NCBI GenBank assembly: GCA_964512675.1
Contig: CAZEJR010000003.1
Location: 1-64,000, forward strand
DNA length: 64,000 nucleotides
Source: A07HB70 sp964512675
GTDB lineage: Archaea > Halobacteriota > Halobacteria > Halobacteriales > Haloferacaceae
Direction: 5' to 3'
Shown here: positions 1 to 8,952 of the stretch, piece by piece
How positions within the stretch are numbered: position 1 is the stretch's first letter
How the letters are laid out: each line of letters begins with the position of its first letter
Made by a program: the position numbers and the translations under genes
Notes under the pieces: generated by a model
The model's input: the letters and a program-made list of their open reading frames with translations, nothing else
What the model was told of the DNA's origin: nothing
Database searches by the model: none

Positions 1-2288
1 TCGCCGACCTCGACGTACTCGCCGAGGCCGTGCATGTCGTACAGCTCCTTCGTCTGTGGCGTGGCGACGTGTGCCTCGCCCGTACGCGGATTGGTGAAGG
101 TGAACTCCTCGCCGGCCTCCAGTGCCTCCATGAACTCGTCGGTGACGCCGACAGAGATGTTGAAGTTCGAGAGATGTCCCTCGACGGCGTTGCGGAGGTG
201 TTTTGGCACCTTGCCGTCCTCGTCGATCAGTTCCCGGGCCTCCTCCAGCGCCTCGGAGAACGAGGTGTGGGTGTAGTCGTCGGGGTCGTTCAGGCGAAGC
301 GAGTGCGCGAGCGAGACGTCCTTGTTTTTCGCGTGGATGAACTGGATCACGTCCGGGTGCGAGACGCGCATCACGGCCATCTGTGCGCCCCGTCGCGCGC
401 CGCCCTGTGCGATCGTCTCGCAGTTGTGAACGACGAGGTCAGCCGCGACGTACGTGTGCGTGTCCGCGATCTCGACGTTGTGTACCGGCCCGGCGTACTC
501 GACGCGCTCGACCGACTCGACGGCGACGACCTCTCGACCCTCGACCTGCTTCGTCCGGTCGACCGCGCGGAAGTCGTCCGGGACATCGTCGAACAGCCGT
601 TCGAGCGGCGTGTCGAGTGCGGTGCTGACGCTCGCGCTCACCGAGTGAGTCGGCTTCCGGTCGTCGGGGGTGCGGTCGTGTCGCGAGAACTGAACGCCAC
701 ACCGGAGTCCAACCTGGAACGCGAAGTCGACGATCTCGCGGTTTGCGAGCTTCAGCCGCACGCGCTGACTGTCGCCCCTCCGTTCCAACCGGCCGTCTCC
801 GTCGAACAACGCCTCCAGAACACGCGCCTGTGTCTCCGGAGGGGCCTGCCACAGGAAGTCGGGGACCTCCTTCTCGGCGGCGCCGGTTCCGAACAGACCG
901 TCGACGAGCGCGGCGAAACTCGCGCTCTCGGCGTGGAGGTGGAGCGTGTTTCGTTCTCTGACGAACTCGCGGCGGACCGACACGTCGAAGCCGTCGAGCG
1001 CCGCTTCGATCTCGTCGGCCGCGTCTGTCTCCTCGCTGTGGAGCGTAAACACCACCTCGTTCGGCACGCCGCGACGGTAGACCACACACCCCTCCGCGAG
1101 GTACCAGCCGGCAGCCGTCGCCAGCGCCTCGACCGGCACCTCGTCGGCTGTCATCGAGGGCGACGATCCCTTCGACGCTCCGTAGTACTCGCGGTTGACC
1201 TTCACGCCGCCGTCGGCGAACACGACCGGGCCCGACGCGACCGATCTTAGGTCGACAGTGTCGTCAAGCCCGTGACCGTTGTCGGTCGCGTCGTTTCCGA
1301 GGACGAGCAGGTCGCCGGGGGTGAGATCCTCGGCGTCCACCCACTCGAACCCGTCGTCTCTCGCGATCTTGAACGGGTGTTCGCCGGTCGCCCGGACCGG
1401 TTCGTTGCGTCGTTCGGGGACGATCTCGACGATCTCCTCCTCGACGTGGCGTTCCATCGTCTCGACGACCGGCTGTTCGTCGCCGTTCTCGTCGACGACG
1501 AGGTCTCCCTCACGGAGCGTCTCGATCGGGCGCTGTCCCCCGGGCGTGAGGATGTCGGTCCCGGGCGGGAAACACATCTGGTCGTACGTCCGCATGAACG
1601 TGATCGGTCCCGACGCGATACCGCCCGTCGAGCCGACGGCGTCGCCGTAGGGCCGCAGACGCCAGAAGGCGTAGCCCATCCCGCCGCCGGACTGGAACAC
1701 CTGCGCGGCCTCCTTTGCCGTCTCGTGAATGTCGTCGATGTCGTCCTCCGGCGAGTCGACGAAACAGGCAGACAGCTGCTGTAGCTCGTCGCCGGCGTTC
1801 ATCAGCGTCGGCGAGTTCGGCATAAACGAGAGTCGGGACATCAGCTCCTCGAACTCGGCGCGGGCCTCCTCGACACGCTCGCGGACCTCGTCTGGGAGCT
1901 CCGGCACGACCGTGTCGTAGGCGAACCTGTTGACGTTCTCCGGCGTCAGGGGCCGGGTGACGTCGTCGTCGACGGCTGTTCCCGCCCCGAACACCTCGGC
2001 GGCGAGCTCGTCTCGCCGCGGGTGGTCGGGCTTGACCTGTTCGGGCCGGACCTCCACGGGGTCGTCGCGGTCCTCGGCGGCGAAGGCCGCTTCGGCGAGG
2101 GCGATGTTCTTCGCGACGCGCGGGAACAGGTCCTCGGGGTCCTCGACGAGGTCGCCGTTTGCGTCCTTCCGGAGGTACCGCGCCGGCAGGATGTTGTGGT
2201 AGGCGTTCGCCGTCAGGCGCTCTTCGACCGTGTCGCCGTCGGTTCGCTTGACCGGCAGCTCGAGATCGCTCGCGTCGAGTGCGCTCAT
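1..2288 (-). CDS. nrdJ: Class II (adenosylcobalamin-type) ribonucleotide reductase with intein, partial
   Basis: Reads leftward from ATG at 2288 and leaves the window without a stop, so the C-terminus is missing. The enzyme reduces ribonucleotides to deoxyribonucleotides for DNA synthesis. Seen: an N-terminal region of about 238 residues including MPNSPTLMNAG and the Cys in QLSACFVDSPEDD, then GGGMGYAFWRLRP; an intein interrupts the host after RTYDQM; the host resumes with CETIAQGGARRGAQMAV (thiyl/active-site region) and continues through SNFNISVGVTDEF to the window edge. Known: these motifs belong to the NrdJ/NrdA large-subunit fold; no small-subunit gene lies nearby, fitting a B12-dependent class II enzyme (inference). 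A GGGAGGAG Shine-Dalgarno-like element sits about 8 nt before the ATG, unusual among the mostly leaderless genes here. Confidence 0.9.
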   Translation of the reverse strand, partial: MSALDASDLELPVKRTDGDTVEERLTANAYHNILPARYLRKDANGDLVEDPEDLFPRVAKNIALAEAAFAAEDRDDPVEVRPEQVKPDHPRRDELAAEVFGAGTAVDDDVTRPLTPENVNRFAYDTVVPELPDEVRERVEEARAEFEELMSRLSFMPNSPTLMNAGDELQQLSACFVDSPEDDIDDIHETAKEAAQVFQSGGGMGYAFWRLRPYGDAVGSTGGIASGPITFMRTYDQMCFPPGTDILTPGGQRPIETLREGDLVVDENGDEQPVVETMERHVEEEIVEIVPERRNEPVRATGEHPFKIARDDGFEWVDAEDLTPGDLLVLGNDATDNGHGLDDTVDLRSVASGPVVFADGGVKVNREYYGASKGSSPSMTADEVPVEALATAAGWYLAEGCVVYRRGVPNEVVFTLHSEETDAADEIEAALDGFDVSVRREFVRERNTLHLHAESASFAALVDGLFGTGAAEKEVPDFLWQAPPETQARVLEALFDGDGRLERRGDSQRVRLKLANREIVDFAFQVGLRCGVQFSRHDRTPDDRKPTHSVSASVSTALDTPLERLFDDVPDDFRAVDRTKQVEGREVVAVESVERVEYAGPVHNVEIADTHTYVAADLVVHNCETIAQGGARRGAQMAVMRVSHPDVIQFIHAKNKDVSLAHSLRLNDPDDYTHTSFSEALEEARELIDEDGKVPKHLRNAVEGHLSNFNISVGVTDEFMEALEAGEEFTFTNPRTGEAHVATPQTKELYDMHGLGEYVEVG
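423..1574 (-). other. Intein inserted in NrdJ (384 residues, LAGLIDADG-type)
   Basis: In frame with the host protein. It begins with Cys (CFPPGTDILTPGG) immediately after host RTYDQM and ends with VVHN immediately before host Cys (CETIAQ). Intein blocks are visible: block A at the N-terminus, block B as RATGEHPFKI, two dodecapeptide homing-endonuclease-like motifs (AAGWYLAEGCV and VLEALFDGDGRL), block F region EYAGPVHNVEIADTHTYV and block G VVHN followed by +1 Cys. All residues expected for splicing (Cys1, block B His, terminal Asn, Cys+1) are present, so it should be splicing-competent. The first dodecapeptide has Glu rather than Asp (AEG), while the second keeps Asp. The insertion point beside the conserved RNR active-site segment is a known intein hotspot. 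Confidence 0.93.
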
Positions 2289-2679
2289 CTGTCGACTCCT
2301 CCCGTCGGTCGGCGGCGAGTGGCTGTCGTCATTGGAGTGTACGTACTGCGTGAGACGCGGGGTAATCGCTTTCGGAGCGCGGCCCGGATGTCAGGGTCTC
2401 GACCGGTCTGCGCCCACGGCTCCTCCCGCGATCTCCACAGGAATCACACACGGCAGCGCCCAATATAACGGTACGCAGACCGGAGTGAAACTGAAACTGG
2501 AGCGGACAGAATCGACAGACCGAGCGGCGAGATCCAGTCGAACGGAAGGGGGAGACGCGTCAGACGCGTGTCACCCGTCTCGTGGCGCTCGTCCGACCGA
2601 CGCCGGGCGCCCGCCGTTTCCTCTCCAGGTTCCGACACGAGTGCCACGGGCTTATGTCACCGGCCGGCGAGCCTGTGGT
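2289..2679 (-). promoter_or_regulatory. nrdJ upstream region: TATA-like box and long leader
   Basis: No gene is seen here. On the minus strand the clearest TATA-like element is GTTATATT at about 2462-2469, which would start transcription near 2437 and give a leader of about 150 nt before the nrdJ ATG. A GGGAGGAG element lies at 2297-2304. A long leader plus Shine-Dalgarno contrasts with the leaderless style of most genes in the window and suggests post-transcriptional control, but I could not recognise a known riboswitch. The part beyond about 2480 up to the rightward small gene at 2680 holds nothing I can identify. Confidence 0.4.
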
Positions 2680-2876
2680 GTGTTCGCTCCGCTCCTCCAG
2701 GTCGCCGACGTTCCGGGACTGCTGCTCCGGGCTCTCGCGGTGCTGACGATCGCCGGCGTCGTCGTCCTCGTCGGTCGGGTGGTCCTCCAGATCGCCTGGC
2801 GGCTGGTGGCAGTCGCCGCCGTCGTCCTCGGACTCGTCCTCGCCGCGATGTTGCTCCTGCCCGCGGTCGTCGGCTT

Positions 2877-2880
<4 letters not shown>
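2680..2880 (+). CDS. Small two-helix membrane protein
   Basis: A 66-residue protein starting at GTG and dominated by two hydrophobic segments (roughly residues 14-36 and 42-63) separated by a short Arg-containing turn. No catalytic motif is visible; no function is assigned. Its TAG stop overlaps the trpG stop by 4 nt (CTAG shared on both strands), so the two genes converge with no intergenic space. A TTATG sequence lies about 25 nt before the GTG and could serve as a weak TATA element. The open frame extends further upstream, but that part has arginine/proline-rich composition typical of out-of-frame GC-rich DNA, so the GTG is preferred. Confidence 0.6.
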
Positions 2881-3466
<586 letters not shown>

Positions 3467-3470
<4 letters not shown>

Positions 3471-5029
3471 CGCCTCGCCTCCTCGGCTGCCCGTTCGACC
3501 AGGTCGACGGCGTCCAGCACCCCGCCCATCTTCGCCTCCGTCTCCTCGTACTCGCTCGCCGGGTCGCTGTCGGCGACGACCCCCGCGCCGGCCCGGACCG
3601 TCGTCTCTCGCGCCGCGTGGTCGACCGTCGCCGACCGGATGACGATCGCGAAGTCGGCGTCGCCGTCCCACGAGAAGTAGCCGACGCCGCCGCCGTACAC
3701 GCCGCGTGGCGACGTCTCCAGGGCGTCGACGAGTTCCATCGCGCGCACCTTCGGCGCGCCGGTGAGCGTCCCCGCCGGAAACGTCGCGCGCGTCGCGTCG
3801 AAGGCGTCGTCGTCGGCACAGAGCCGGCCGGTGACCGTCGACTCGATGTGCTGGACGTGCGAGTACTTGATGACGCTCATGAACTCGTCGACCGCGACGC
3901 TCCCGGCTTCGGACACCCGTCGTACGTCGTTTCGTCCGAGGTCGACGAGCATCGTGTGTTCGGCCCGCTCCTTGCCGTCGGCGAGCATCTCGCCCGCCAG
4001 CCGTCGGTCGTCGACGGGACCGGTCCCCCGGGGACAGGTGCCGGCGATGGGGTTGACCGTCACCCGGTCGCCCCGCACCGAGACGAGCGTCTCGGGGCTG
4101 GCGCCGACGACAGAGCGGTCGCCGTGACGCAGGAGGTACATGTACGGCGACGGGTTGACCTCCCGGAGCGCGGCGTAGAGGCCGAGCGGGTCCATCGCTC
4201 CCTCCAGCACCCGCGACCGGCTGATCACTCCCTGGTAGATGTCGCCGTCGAGGACGTGGTCTTTCGCGCGCCGCACCGCGGCCTCGTACTCCTCGCGCGC
4301 GCCGGCGCGTTCGCTCTCGCGAACGAACCCGTCCGGCGACGGCGTCTCGGCGCCGGCCAGCCGGTCGGCGACCCGCGTGGCCTCGGCTGCTAGCGCGTCG
4401 TACGTCTCTCCCGGGTCGTCGTCTGCCCGGACCACCGGCGTCAGCACGAGTTCGGCGTCGCCGGCGGCGTGGTCGACGGCCACGACCGACGTCGCGAGGA
4501 CGAACTCGGCGTCGGGGCAGACCGGGTCGGGCCGGTCGACGCCCACCTCGTCGAGCCAGAGGTCGTACACCGCGTCGTAGGCGAGAAAGCCGACGAGGCC
4601 ACCGTCGAGGCGCTGACGCTCTCCGGCGTGGAAGTTCGCGCGCGCCGCGTCCGGCAGAGCGCCCCGGAGCGCGTCGAGGACGTCGCCCGCCGCCGAGAGG
4701 TCGACGAGCCCCGTCGCCGACCCGCCGAGGTCGGTCACCCGCCGGTCGTCGCCCGTCACCGTCACCACGGCCTCCGGGTCGTAGCCGACGAAGGAGTAGC
4801 GCGCGTGCCTGTCCGGGCTCGTTCCGGGCTGGAAGGCGCCGTCGGGGTCACTCCCCGCCGTCTTCTCTGCGCTCTCCAGCAGAAACCCGTGGTCGGCGTC
4901 GCCGACCAGCGCGGCGTACGCCGCGAGCGGCGAGACGTCCGGGAGCGGCGCCGTGACGCGGACGACGACGGGGCCGTCGGCGTCGGCGTGGTCGCGGAAC
5001 GCCTCGCGGCACAGACCGAGGTCGGTCAC
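3467..5029 (-). CDS. trpE: Anthranilate synthase component I
   Basis: 520 residues. Converts chorismate to anthranilate using ammonia delivered by TrpG. Seen: the tryptophan-feedback motif LLES near residue 50 (GFLLESAEK), then the chorismate-binding domain with PIAGTCPRGTG, LVDLGRNDVRRV, TGAPKVRAMELVD and the C-terminal GVGYFSWDGDADFAI strand. Length matches the family. Its start overlaps trpF and its stop overlaps trpG by 4 nt each, so the genes form one tightly packed transcription unit. The retained LLES motif suggests normal end-product inhibition (inference). Confidence 0.95.
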
Positions 5030-5661
5030 GCTGGCGCCTCCACGCGGGCGGTGTCGACGAACGCCCGGACACGCTCCGGGTCGACCGTCCCGCCCGTCTC
5101 GACGCCGCTCGCGACGTCGACGCCGTACGGCCTGACCACCCGGGTCGCCCGCCCGACGTTCTCCGGCGTCAGCCCGCCGGCCAGCACCACCGGCGCGTCG
5201 ACCCGCTCGACGAGCCGACGGCTCGCCGTCCAGTCGTGCGTCTCGCCGGTACCGCCGCCGCCAGCGTCGTCCGTCGAGTCGACGAGGAGACCGTCGACGT
5301 GGCTCGCGAGCCGAGCGGGGTCGTCGTCGTGGCCGACCGCCGCGACGACCCGCGCCGGCGTCGCCTCGCCGAGCCGGTCGAGGGCCTCCGGGTCGGCCAG
5401 GCCGTGGACCTGGACGTGGTCTGCACCGACCCTGTCGACGCGTCGTGCGGCCTCCTCCGGGCTGTCGGGCATCGTCACGAGCGTCGTCGAGAGGAACGGC
5501 GGCGCGGCGTCGACGAGGGCGCGGGCGCGCTCTGTCGTCACCTCGCGGTGTGTGTCGACCGAGACGCCGGCGATGACACCGACCGTGTCGGCGCCGGCAC
5601 CGGCGGCGGCACGGACGTCTGCCGGCTCGCGCATCCCGCAGATCTTGACGCGGGCTCTCAC
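5026..5661 (-). CDS. trpF: Phosphoribosylanthranilate isomerase
   Basis: 211-residue TIM-barrel enzyme converting N-(5-phosphoribosyl)anthranilate to its ribulose-type carboxyphenylamino product, third step of tryptophan synthesis. Seen: VKICGMREPADV at the N-terminus with the catalytic Cys, the strand with LLVDS, and the C-terminal phosphate-binding strand VVLAGGLTPENV followed by GVDVASGVE with the catalytic Asp. Sits between trpD and trpE with 4-nt overlaps on both sides. Confidence 0.94.
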   Translation of the reverse strand: MRARVKICGMREPADVRAAAGAGADTVGVIAGVSVDTHREVTTERARALVDAAPPFLSTTLVTMPDSPEEAARRVDRVGADHVQVHGLADPEALDRLGEATPARVVAAVGHDDDPARLASHVDGLLVDSTDDAGGGGTGETHDWTASRRLVERVDAPVVLAGGLTPENVGRATRVVRPYGVDVASGVETGGTVDPERVRAFVDTARVEAPA

Positions 5662-6671
5662 TGCTCTGTCCGGCTACGGAGGGCGTCGAGCCGGTCGGCG
5701 GCGGCGCCGGACGCGATCGACTCGCGCGCCGCCTCGACGCCGCCCGCGAGGCTCTCGGCCTCGCCGGCGACGTACACCGCCGCGCCGGCGTTCGCCAGCA
5801 CGATGTCCCGACGGGCGTCGGTGATCTCGCCCGTGACGATACCGGAGAGCGCCGCGGCGTTCGCCGCCGGTGTCCCGCCCGCGACCGCGCCGACCGGCGC
5901 CCGGTCCAGCCCGAGGTCCTCTGGCGTCACGGTGAACGGCTGGACGTCCTCGCCGTCGACCTCCGCCGCCGTCGTCTCGCCGTGGAGGCCGATCTCGTCG
6001 AGCCCGTCGCCGTGGACGACCAGGGCACGCTCGACGGGCATCCGCGCGAGGGCGCGGGCGACCGGCTCCACGAGGGACGCGTCGTAGACACCGACCACCT
6101 GCGCGTCCGCGCCCGCGGGGTTCGTGAGCGGCCCGAGGACGTTGAAGACAGTCCGCATTCCTAGCTCGCGGCGCGGGCCGATCACGGCCTTCATCGCCGG
6201 ATGGAAGACGGGTGCGAGCATGAATCCGATGCCGTCACGCTCGATAGCTGCCTCGACTGCCGTCGGCGTCGCGTCGATGTCGACGTCGAGCTCCTCTAGG
6301 ACGTCCGCGCTCCCCGACGACGAGGAGACCGAGTAGTTGCCGTGTTTCGCGACCGAGACGCCCGCGCCCGCCGCGACGACGGCACTCGTCGTCGAGACGT
6401 TGATCGTGTCGTGGTCGTCGCCGCCGGTTCCACAGGTGTCGACGAGCGGCTGTCGGTCGGGATCGATCCGCCGCGCAGCGTCGCGCATCCCCGACGCGAA
6501 GCCCGCTATCTCCGCTTCCGTCTCGCCTTTCGCCCGGAGCGCGGCCAGCAGCGCGCCGACCTGTGCCTCCGTCGCCTCCTCGAACACCAGCGACGCGGCC
6601 TCGCGTGCCTCGGCCATCGTCAGGTCCTCGCCGTCGGTCACCCGCTCGACGAGTGATTGAATTCGTGCCAT
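5658..6671 (-). CDS. trpD: Anthranilate phosphoribosyltransferase
   Basis: 337 residues from ATG at 6671 (MARIQSLVERV). Transfers the phosphoribosyl group of PRPP to anthranilate. Seen: helical N-terminal domain, PRPP/Mg loop DTCGTGGDDHDTINVST, KHGNYSVSS, anthranilate-site segment with HPAMKAV and GPRRELG, and LTNPAGA. First gene of the leftward trpD-trpF-trpE-trpG operon, the arrangement known from Haloferax. The frame is open upstream across the tRNA but that is the antisense of the tRNA gene, so the ATG is chosen. Expression is probably controlled at the TGTACA boxes just upstream. Confidence 0.95.
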   Translation of the reverse strand: MARIQSLVERVTDGEDLTMAEAREAASLVFEEATEAQVGALLAALRAKGETEAEIAGFASGMRDAARRIDPDRQPLVDTCGTGGDDHDTINVSTTSAVVAAGAGVSVAKHGNYSVSSSSGSADVLEELDVDIDATPTAVEAAIERDGIGFMLAPVFHPAMKAVIGPRRELGMRTVFNVLGPLTNPAGADAQVVGVYDASLVEPVARALARMPVERALVVHGDGLDEIGLHGETTAAEVDGEDVQPFTVTPEDLGLDRAPVGAVAGGTPAANAAALSGIVTGEITDARRDIVLANAGAAVYVAGEAESLAGGVEAARESIASGAAADRLDALRSRTEQ

Positions 6672-6690
6672 AGTGAGTAACTTCGTCTTG

Positions 6691-6717
6691 TGATGTACAA
6701 CTCTGTACACGTGTAAA
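6691..6717 (-). promoter_or_regulatory. trpD promoter with two TGTACA boxes (putative TrpY-type operator)
   Basis: TGTACA occurs at 6694-6699 and again at 6704-6709, one helical turn apart, followed by GTGTAAA (minus strand TTTACAC) at 6711-6717, the likely TATA element. On the minus strand the boxes lie between this TATA and the expected start near 6687, about 16 nt before the trpD ATG. TACACGTGTA at 6706-6715 is a further perfect palindrome. Established: the tryptophan repressor TrpY of Methanothermobacter recognises TRP boxes with the core TGTACA. Inference: a haloarchaeal TrpY-like regulator represses trpDFEG here. No such regulator gene is in the window. Confidence 0.6.
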
Positions 6718-6778
6718 TCGGTTTCGGGCCGGTTCCGTAACGTTGAAACACGGAACCAGCGTACGCCGAGTCGCATCA

Positions 6779-6853
6779 GGGTTGGTAGTCTAGCCCGGTT
6801 ATGACACCTCCTTGACATGGAGGAGGCCGGCGGTTCAAATCCGCCCCAACCCA
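6779..6853 (+). tRNA. tRNA-Val (anticodon GAC)
   Basis: 75 nt forming a full cloverleaf: acceptor GGGTTGG pairs with CCAACCC, discriminator A at 6853; anticodon stem CCTCC/GGAGG with loop TTGACAT gives anticodon GAC (valine codons GUC/GUU). The T arm is GGCGG-TTCAAAT-CCGCC. The 3' CCA is not fully encoded as such beyond the natural CCCA. The gene is the left flank of the accessory zone, and its 3' end is duplicated downstream, the signature of an integration site. Confidence 0.95.
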
Positions 6854-7002
6854 CTCGTTCTCCGGACGGTCGTGAGTGAGACACGGAACAGGCCGGCGTT
6901 CCCGCCGAGCGAAGCGAGGCGGGAAGCAGCGGACGACCGCAGAGAGTCCGCCAGCGTTCGAATCCGCCCCAACCCACTCGTTCTCCGGACGGTCGTGAGT
7001 GA
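6833..7002 (+). repeat. 47-nt direct repeat containing the tRNA-Val 3' end (att-like)
   Basis: Copy 1 is 6833-6879 and copy 2 is 6956-7002, identical except one A/G difference in the T-loop. Copy 1 covers the T-loop, acceptor strand and 26 nt past the tRNA; copy 2 sits 123 nt further right with no tRNA in front of it. The 76 nt between the copies contain a hairpin with stem CCCGCC/GGCGGG. This is what repeated or aborted integrase-mediated insertion at a tRNA leaves behind (inference). No integrase gene is adjacent; the nearest is at 14928. Confidence 0.8.
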
Positions 7003-7906
7003 CGGAGTCTGGTAGAGCGCGGGTCGCTCGGTACAGGGTCCGATCTGGCTCGCGCTGACCGACTCGGCGAGCCCAGCGGTCTGTCCGATCCAATCGACCC
7101 CGTCTATCTGTTCTGCGCGAGGGGGGTGTGTCTGAACGGTGAGGATCGGGTCGAGTCGACGGCGAACCGGTCCGCACGCGGGTCCCCACTGTGTGGACGA
7201 CCGTGTGGCACCGGCCGGCGAGAGCATCTGAAACGACCCCACAGTGGTGGGTCGTCGTACACCTCGGCGGAACGGAGTCGATCGTTCCCGGCGTCGTGAA
7301 CGACAGACGCGGAGGAGAGAAGCCGCATCCCGAGAGAGGTCGTCATCCAGACGCGCGTCGAAGGCCCGCGTCGACAGGTACGAGAGGGGCTATCTGCGCT
7401 CGCGATCAGTCGACACGGTTGGTCTGCTGTTCCGTCCTCTCGTCGTCGTCGGCGACCGCTTTCTCGACGTTACCGAGCTCGTTCGGGACGACACTCGTAC
7501 TCTTGTGGTCGCCACTACCCGTTACGCCACGACGCAGAACTCCTCGACGGCGGGGAGCCCGCGAGACGGCTCTCTCGATGCCGAGTCTCGTCACCACTGT
7601 CGGCCACACGGGCGGTCTGAATCCACGTGAATCGGGGGTCGGGAGACGTGTATCTGAGGAGTCGTCCGTTCGTATACGATGGGTGTCTGACGACCCCCCG
7701 ACGACGTCAACTAGGCCAACGCTCGTGGCTGGCGATTCGACGGAGGTTCGTTCCACGTTCTCCGGTCTGCGGCACCGTCGTGTTAGAATCTGCCCTGTTC
7801 GCAGCTTCCGACGCACCGAAACGGGCCACGACGTCCGTTACGAGCCTCGTGGCGGGGGAACAGACGCCGAGAGGCTTCGCTATCGGTCGCGGCGGCAGGA
7901 GCACAC
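7003..7906. other. Non-coding or degraded stretch
   Basis: About 900 nt without a frame that looks like a protein: open frames on both strands have the Arg/Ser/Pro-rich composition of GC-rich shadow frames. A possible hairpin is centred near 7245 (CGACCC ... GGGTCG). Given its place between the tRNA repeat and the HNH gene, it is probably debris of past insertions. Confidence 0.4.
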
Positions 7907-8302
7907 GTGCAACGCGAAACGCGGGAAGCCGTCCACGAGCGGAATCGAGGCCACTGTGCCAACTGCGGTGCCTCTGATTCCGACTCGAACCCCGACGTGC
8001 ACCACGTGGTGCCACGCGGCCGAGGCGGGTTCGACAGGCTGTCCAACCTCGCCCTCCGCTGCCGACAGTGCCACGACGTTGTACACGGCGAGGGGACGGC
8101 TCCTACGGTTGAGTTTAACAGTACAGGCGAAACGACGACCGACTCGTTCGACACGTTCCTCGCGTTCTTCCGAGAGCTGTCCCCGGCACGGGTCGACCCG
8201 GAGGAGGACTGGCGAGTCCCGAAGGCAGACTTCGAGCGGGTGACCGACGAGGTTGGAGACACCCACACGGCGTCACCGCTCGCAGACGGTGAAGACTCGT
8301 GA
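7907..8302 (+). CDS. HNH endonuclease domain protein
   Basis: 131 residues from GTG. Seen near the N-terminus: CANCG, then HHVVPRGRGGFDRLSNLALRC... with C-x2-C plus C-x2-C zinc ligands (CANC and CRQC), the HH pair, the Asn and the final His, i.e. a complete HNH/McrA-type nuclease fold in the first 60 residues. The C-terminal half is acidic and unassigned. Its stop overlaps the GTG of the next gene (GTGA), which encodes a zinc-finger protein, so the two look cotranslated. Known: such small HNH proteins occur in mobile elements, restriction systems and homing modules; the DNA target is unknown. Confidence 0.8.
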   Translation: MQRETREAVHERNRGHCANCGASDSDSNPDVHHVVPRGRGGFDRLSNLALRCRQCHDVVHGEGTAPTVEFNSTGETTTDSFDTFLAFFRELSPARVDPEEDWRVPKADFERVTDEVGDTHTASPLADGEDS

Positions 8303-8952
8303 GCCAGCAGACACTCGGGCGGTTCACCGACGACAGTCGATGCCCGACGTGCGGTCGGGACGACTTCGATGACGAGCGCGCGATGCGTATCCACCACAAG
8401 CAGGTCCACGGCGACTCGCTCGCCGACCGCGGTGATCGGTATCGGTGTCCCGTCTGTTGGCGTGAAACCGAGACGAAACACGGGCTGAGCGACCACCTCT
8501 CGAAACTCCGTCCAGAGCGGTGGGCGCGCATCCGACGGGAGGACACGACGCTCGTCCCCGCTGGCGTCGGGCACCACCGAGTCGTGGGCCGCCGTCGGTG
8601 CCGTCTCACGGCGGGACAGGGGGGGTCTCGGCGGTCGGCGCTGCCTGTCCGACTACTCCGCACGAGTCACGCTCCCGACGTACGTGTACGAATCCTGTCT
8701 GTGAAACCACCCGTCTGTCGACGTCCGGGGCGTCTGACTGGCGGTACCCGCGCACGATGCGGCCTGTGTGTAACGACCGTACTGCGTCGGACCGAGGAGC
8801 GTGGCTGTCCACGCCGCAGCTACATCCGACGGCGTGACGAGCAGTGCCGTCGATGTGTGTCGCGGTCGGTGGTGCGAGACGCGCCGCGGCGGCGGTTGAC
8901 GAAGTACAGCCGCGTGACATCGGTTTTAATCGCGGCGGTCGTACCACAAGAC
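8299..8952 (+). pseudogene. Zinc-finger protein with degraded or undefined C-terminus
   Basis: Starts at GTG overlapping the HNH stop. The first 90 residues carry two C2H2-type fingers: CPTCGRDDF...HHKQVH and CPVCWRETETKHGLSDHL, the haloarchaeal DNA-binding small-protein style. After about residue 90 the frame turns into Arg-rich shadow-like sequence and meets no stop until the end of the DUF4385 gene at 9396. So either the zinc-finger gene lost its own end by a frameshift, or it is a long read-through fusion. A clear promoter for DUF4385 within this stretch favours the first view. The finger part itself looks intact and is probably expressed with the HNH gene. Confidence 0.6.

Noticed and set aside
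2289..2470. Cobalamin riboswitch upstream of nrdJ
   Set aside because: A GCCACT segment is present but no B12-box context or multi-stem layout could be made out by eye; a covariance search would be decisive.
6776..7242. Long minus-strand open frames across the tRNA-Val gene and its repeat
   Set aside because: They are antisense to the tRNA and its duplicated 3' end (recurring NEWVGAD peptides come from the acceptor stem repeat); this is a known kind of spurious ORF.
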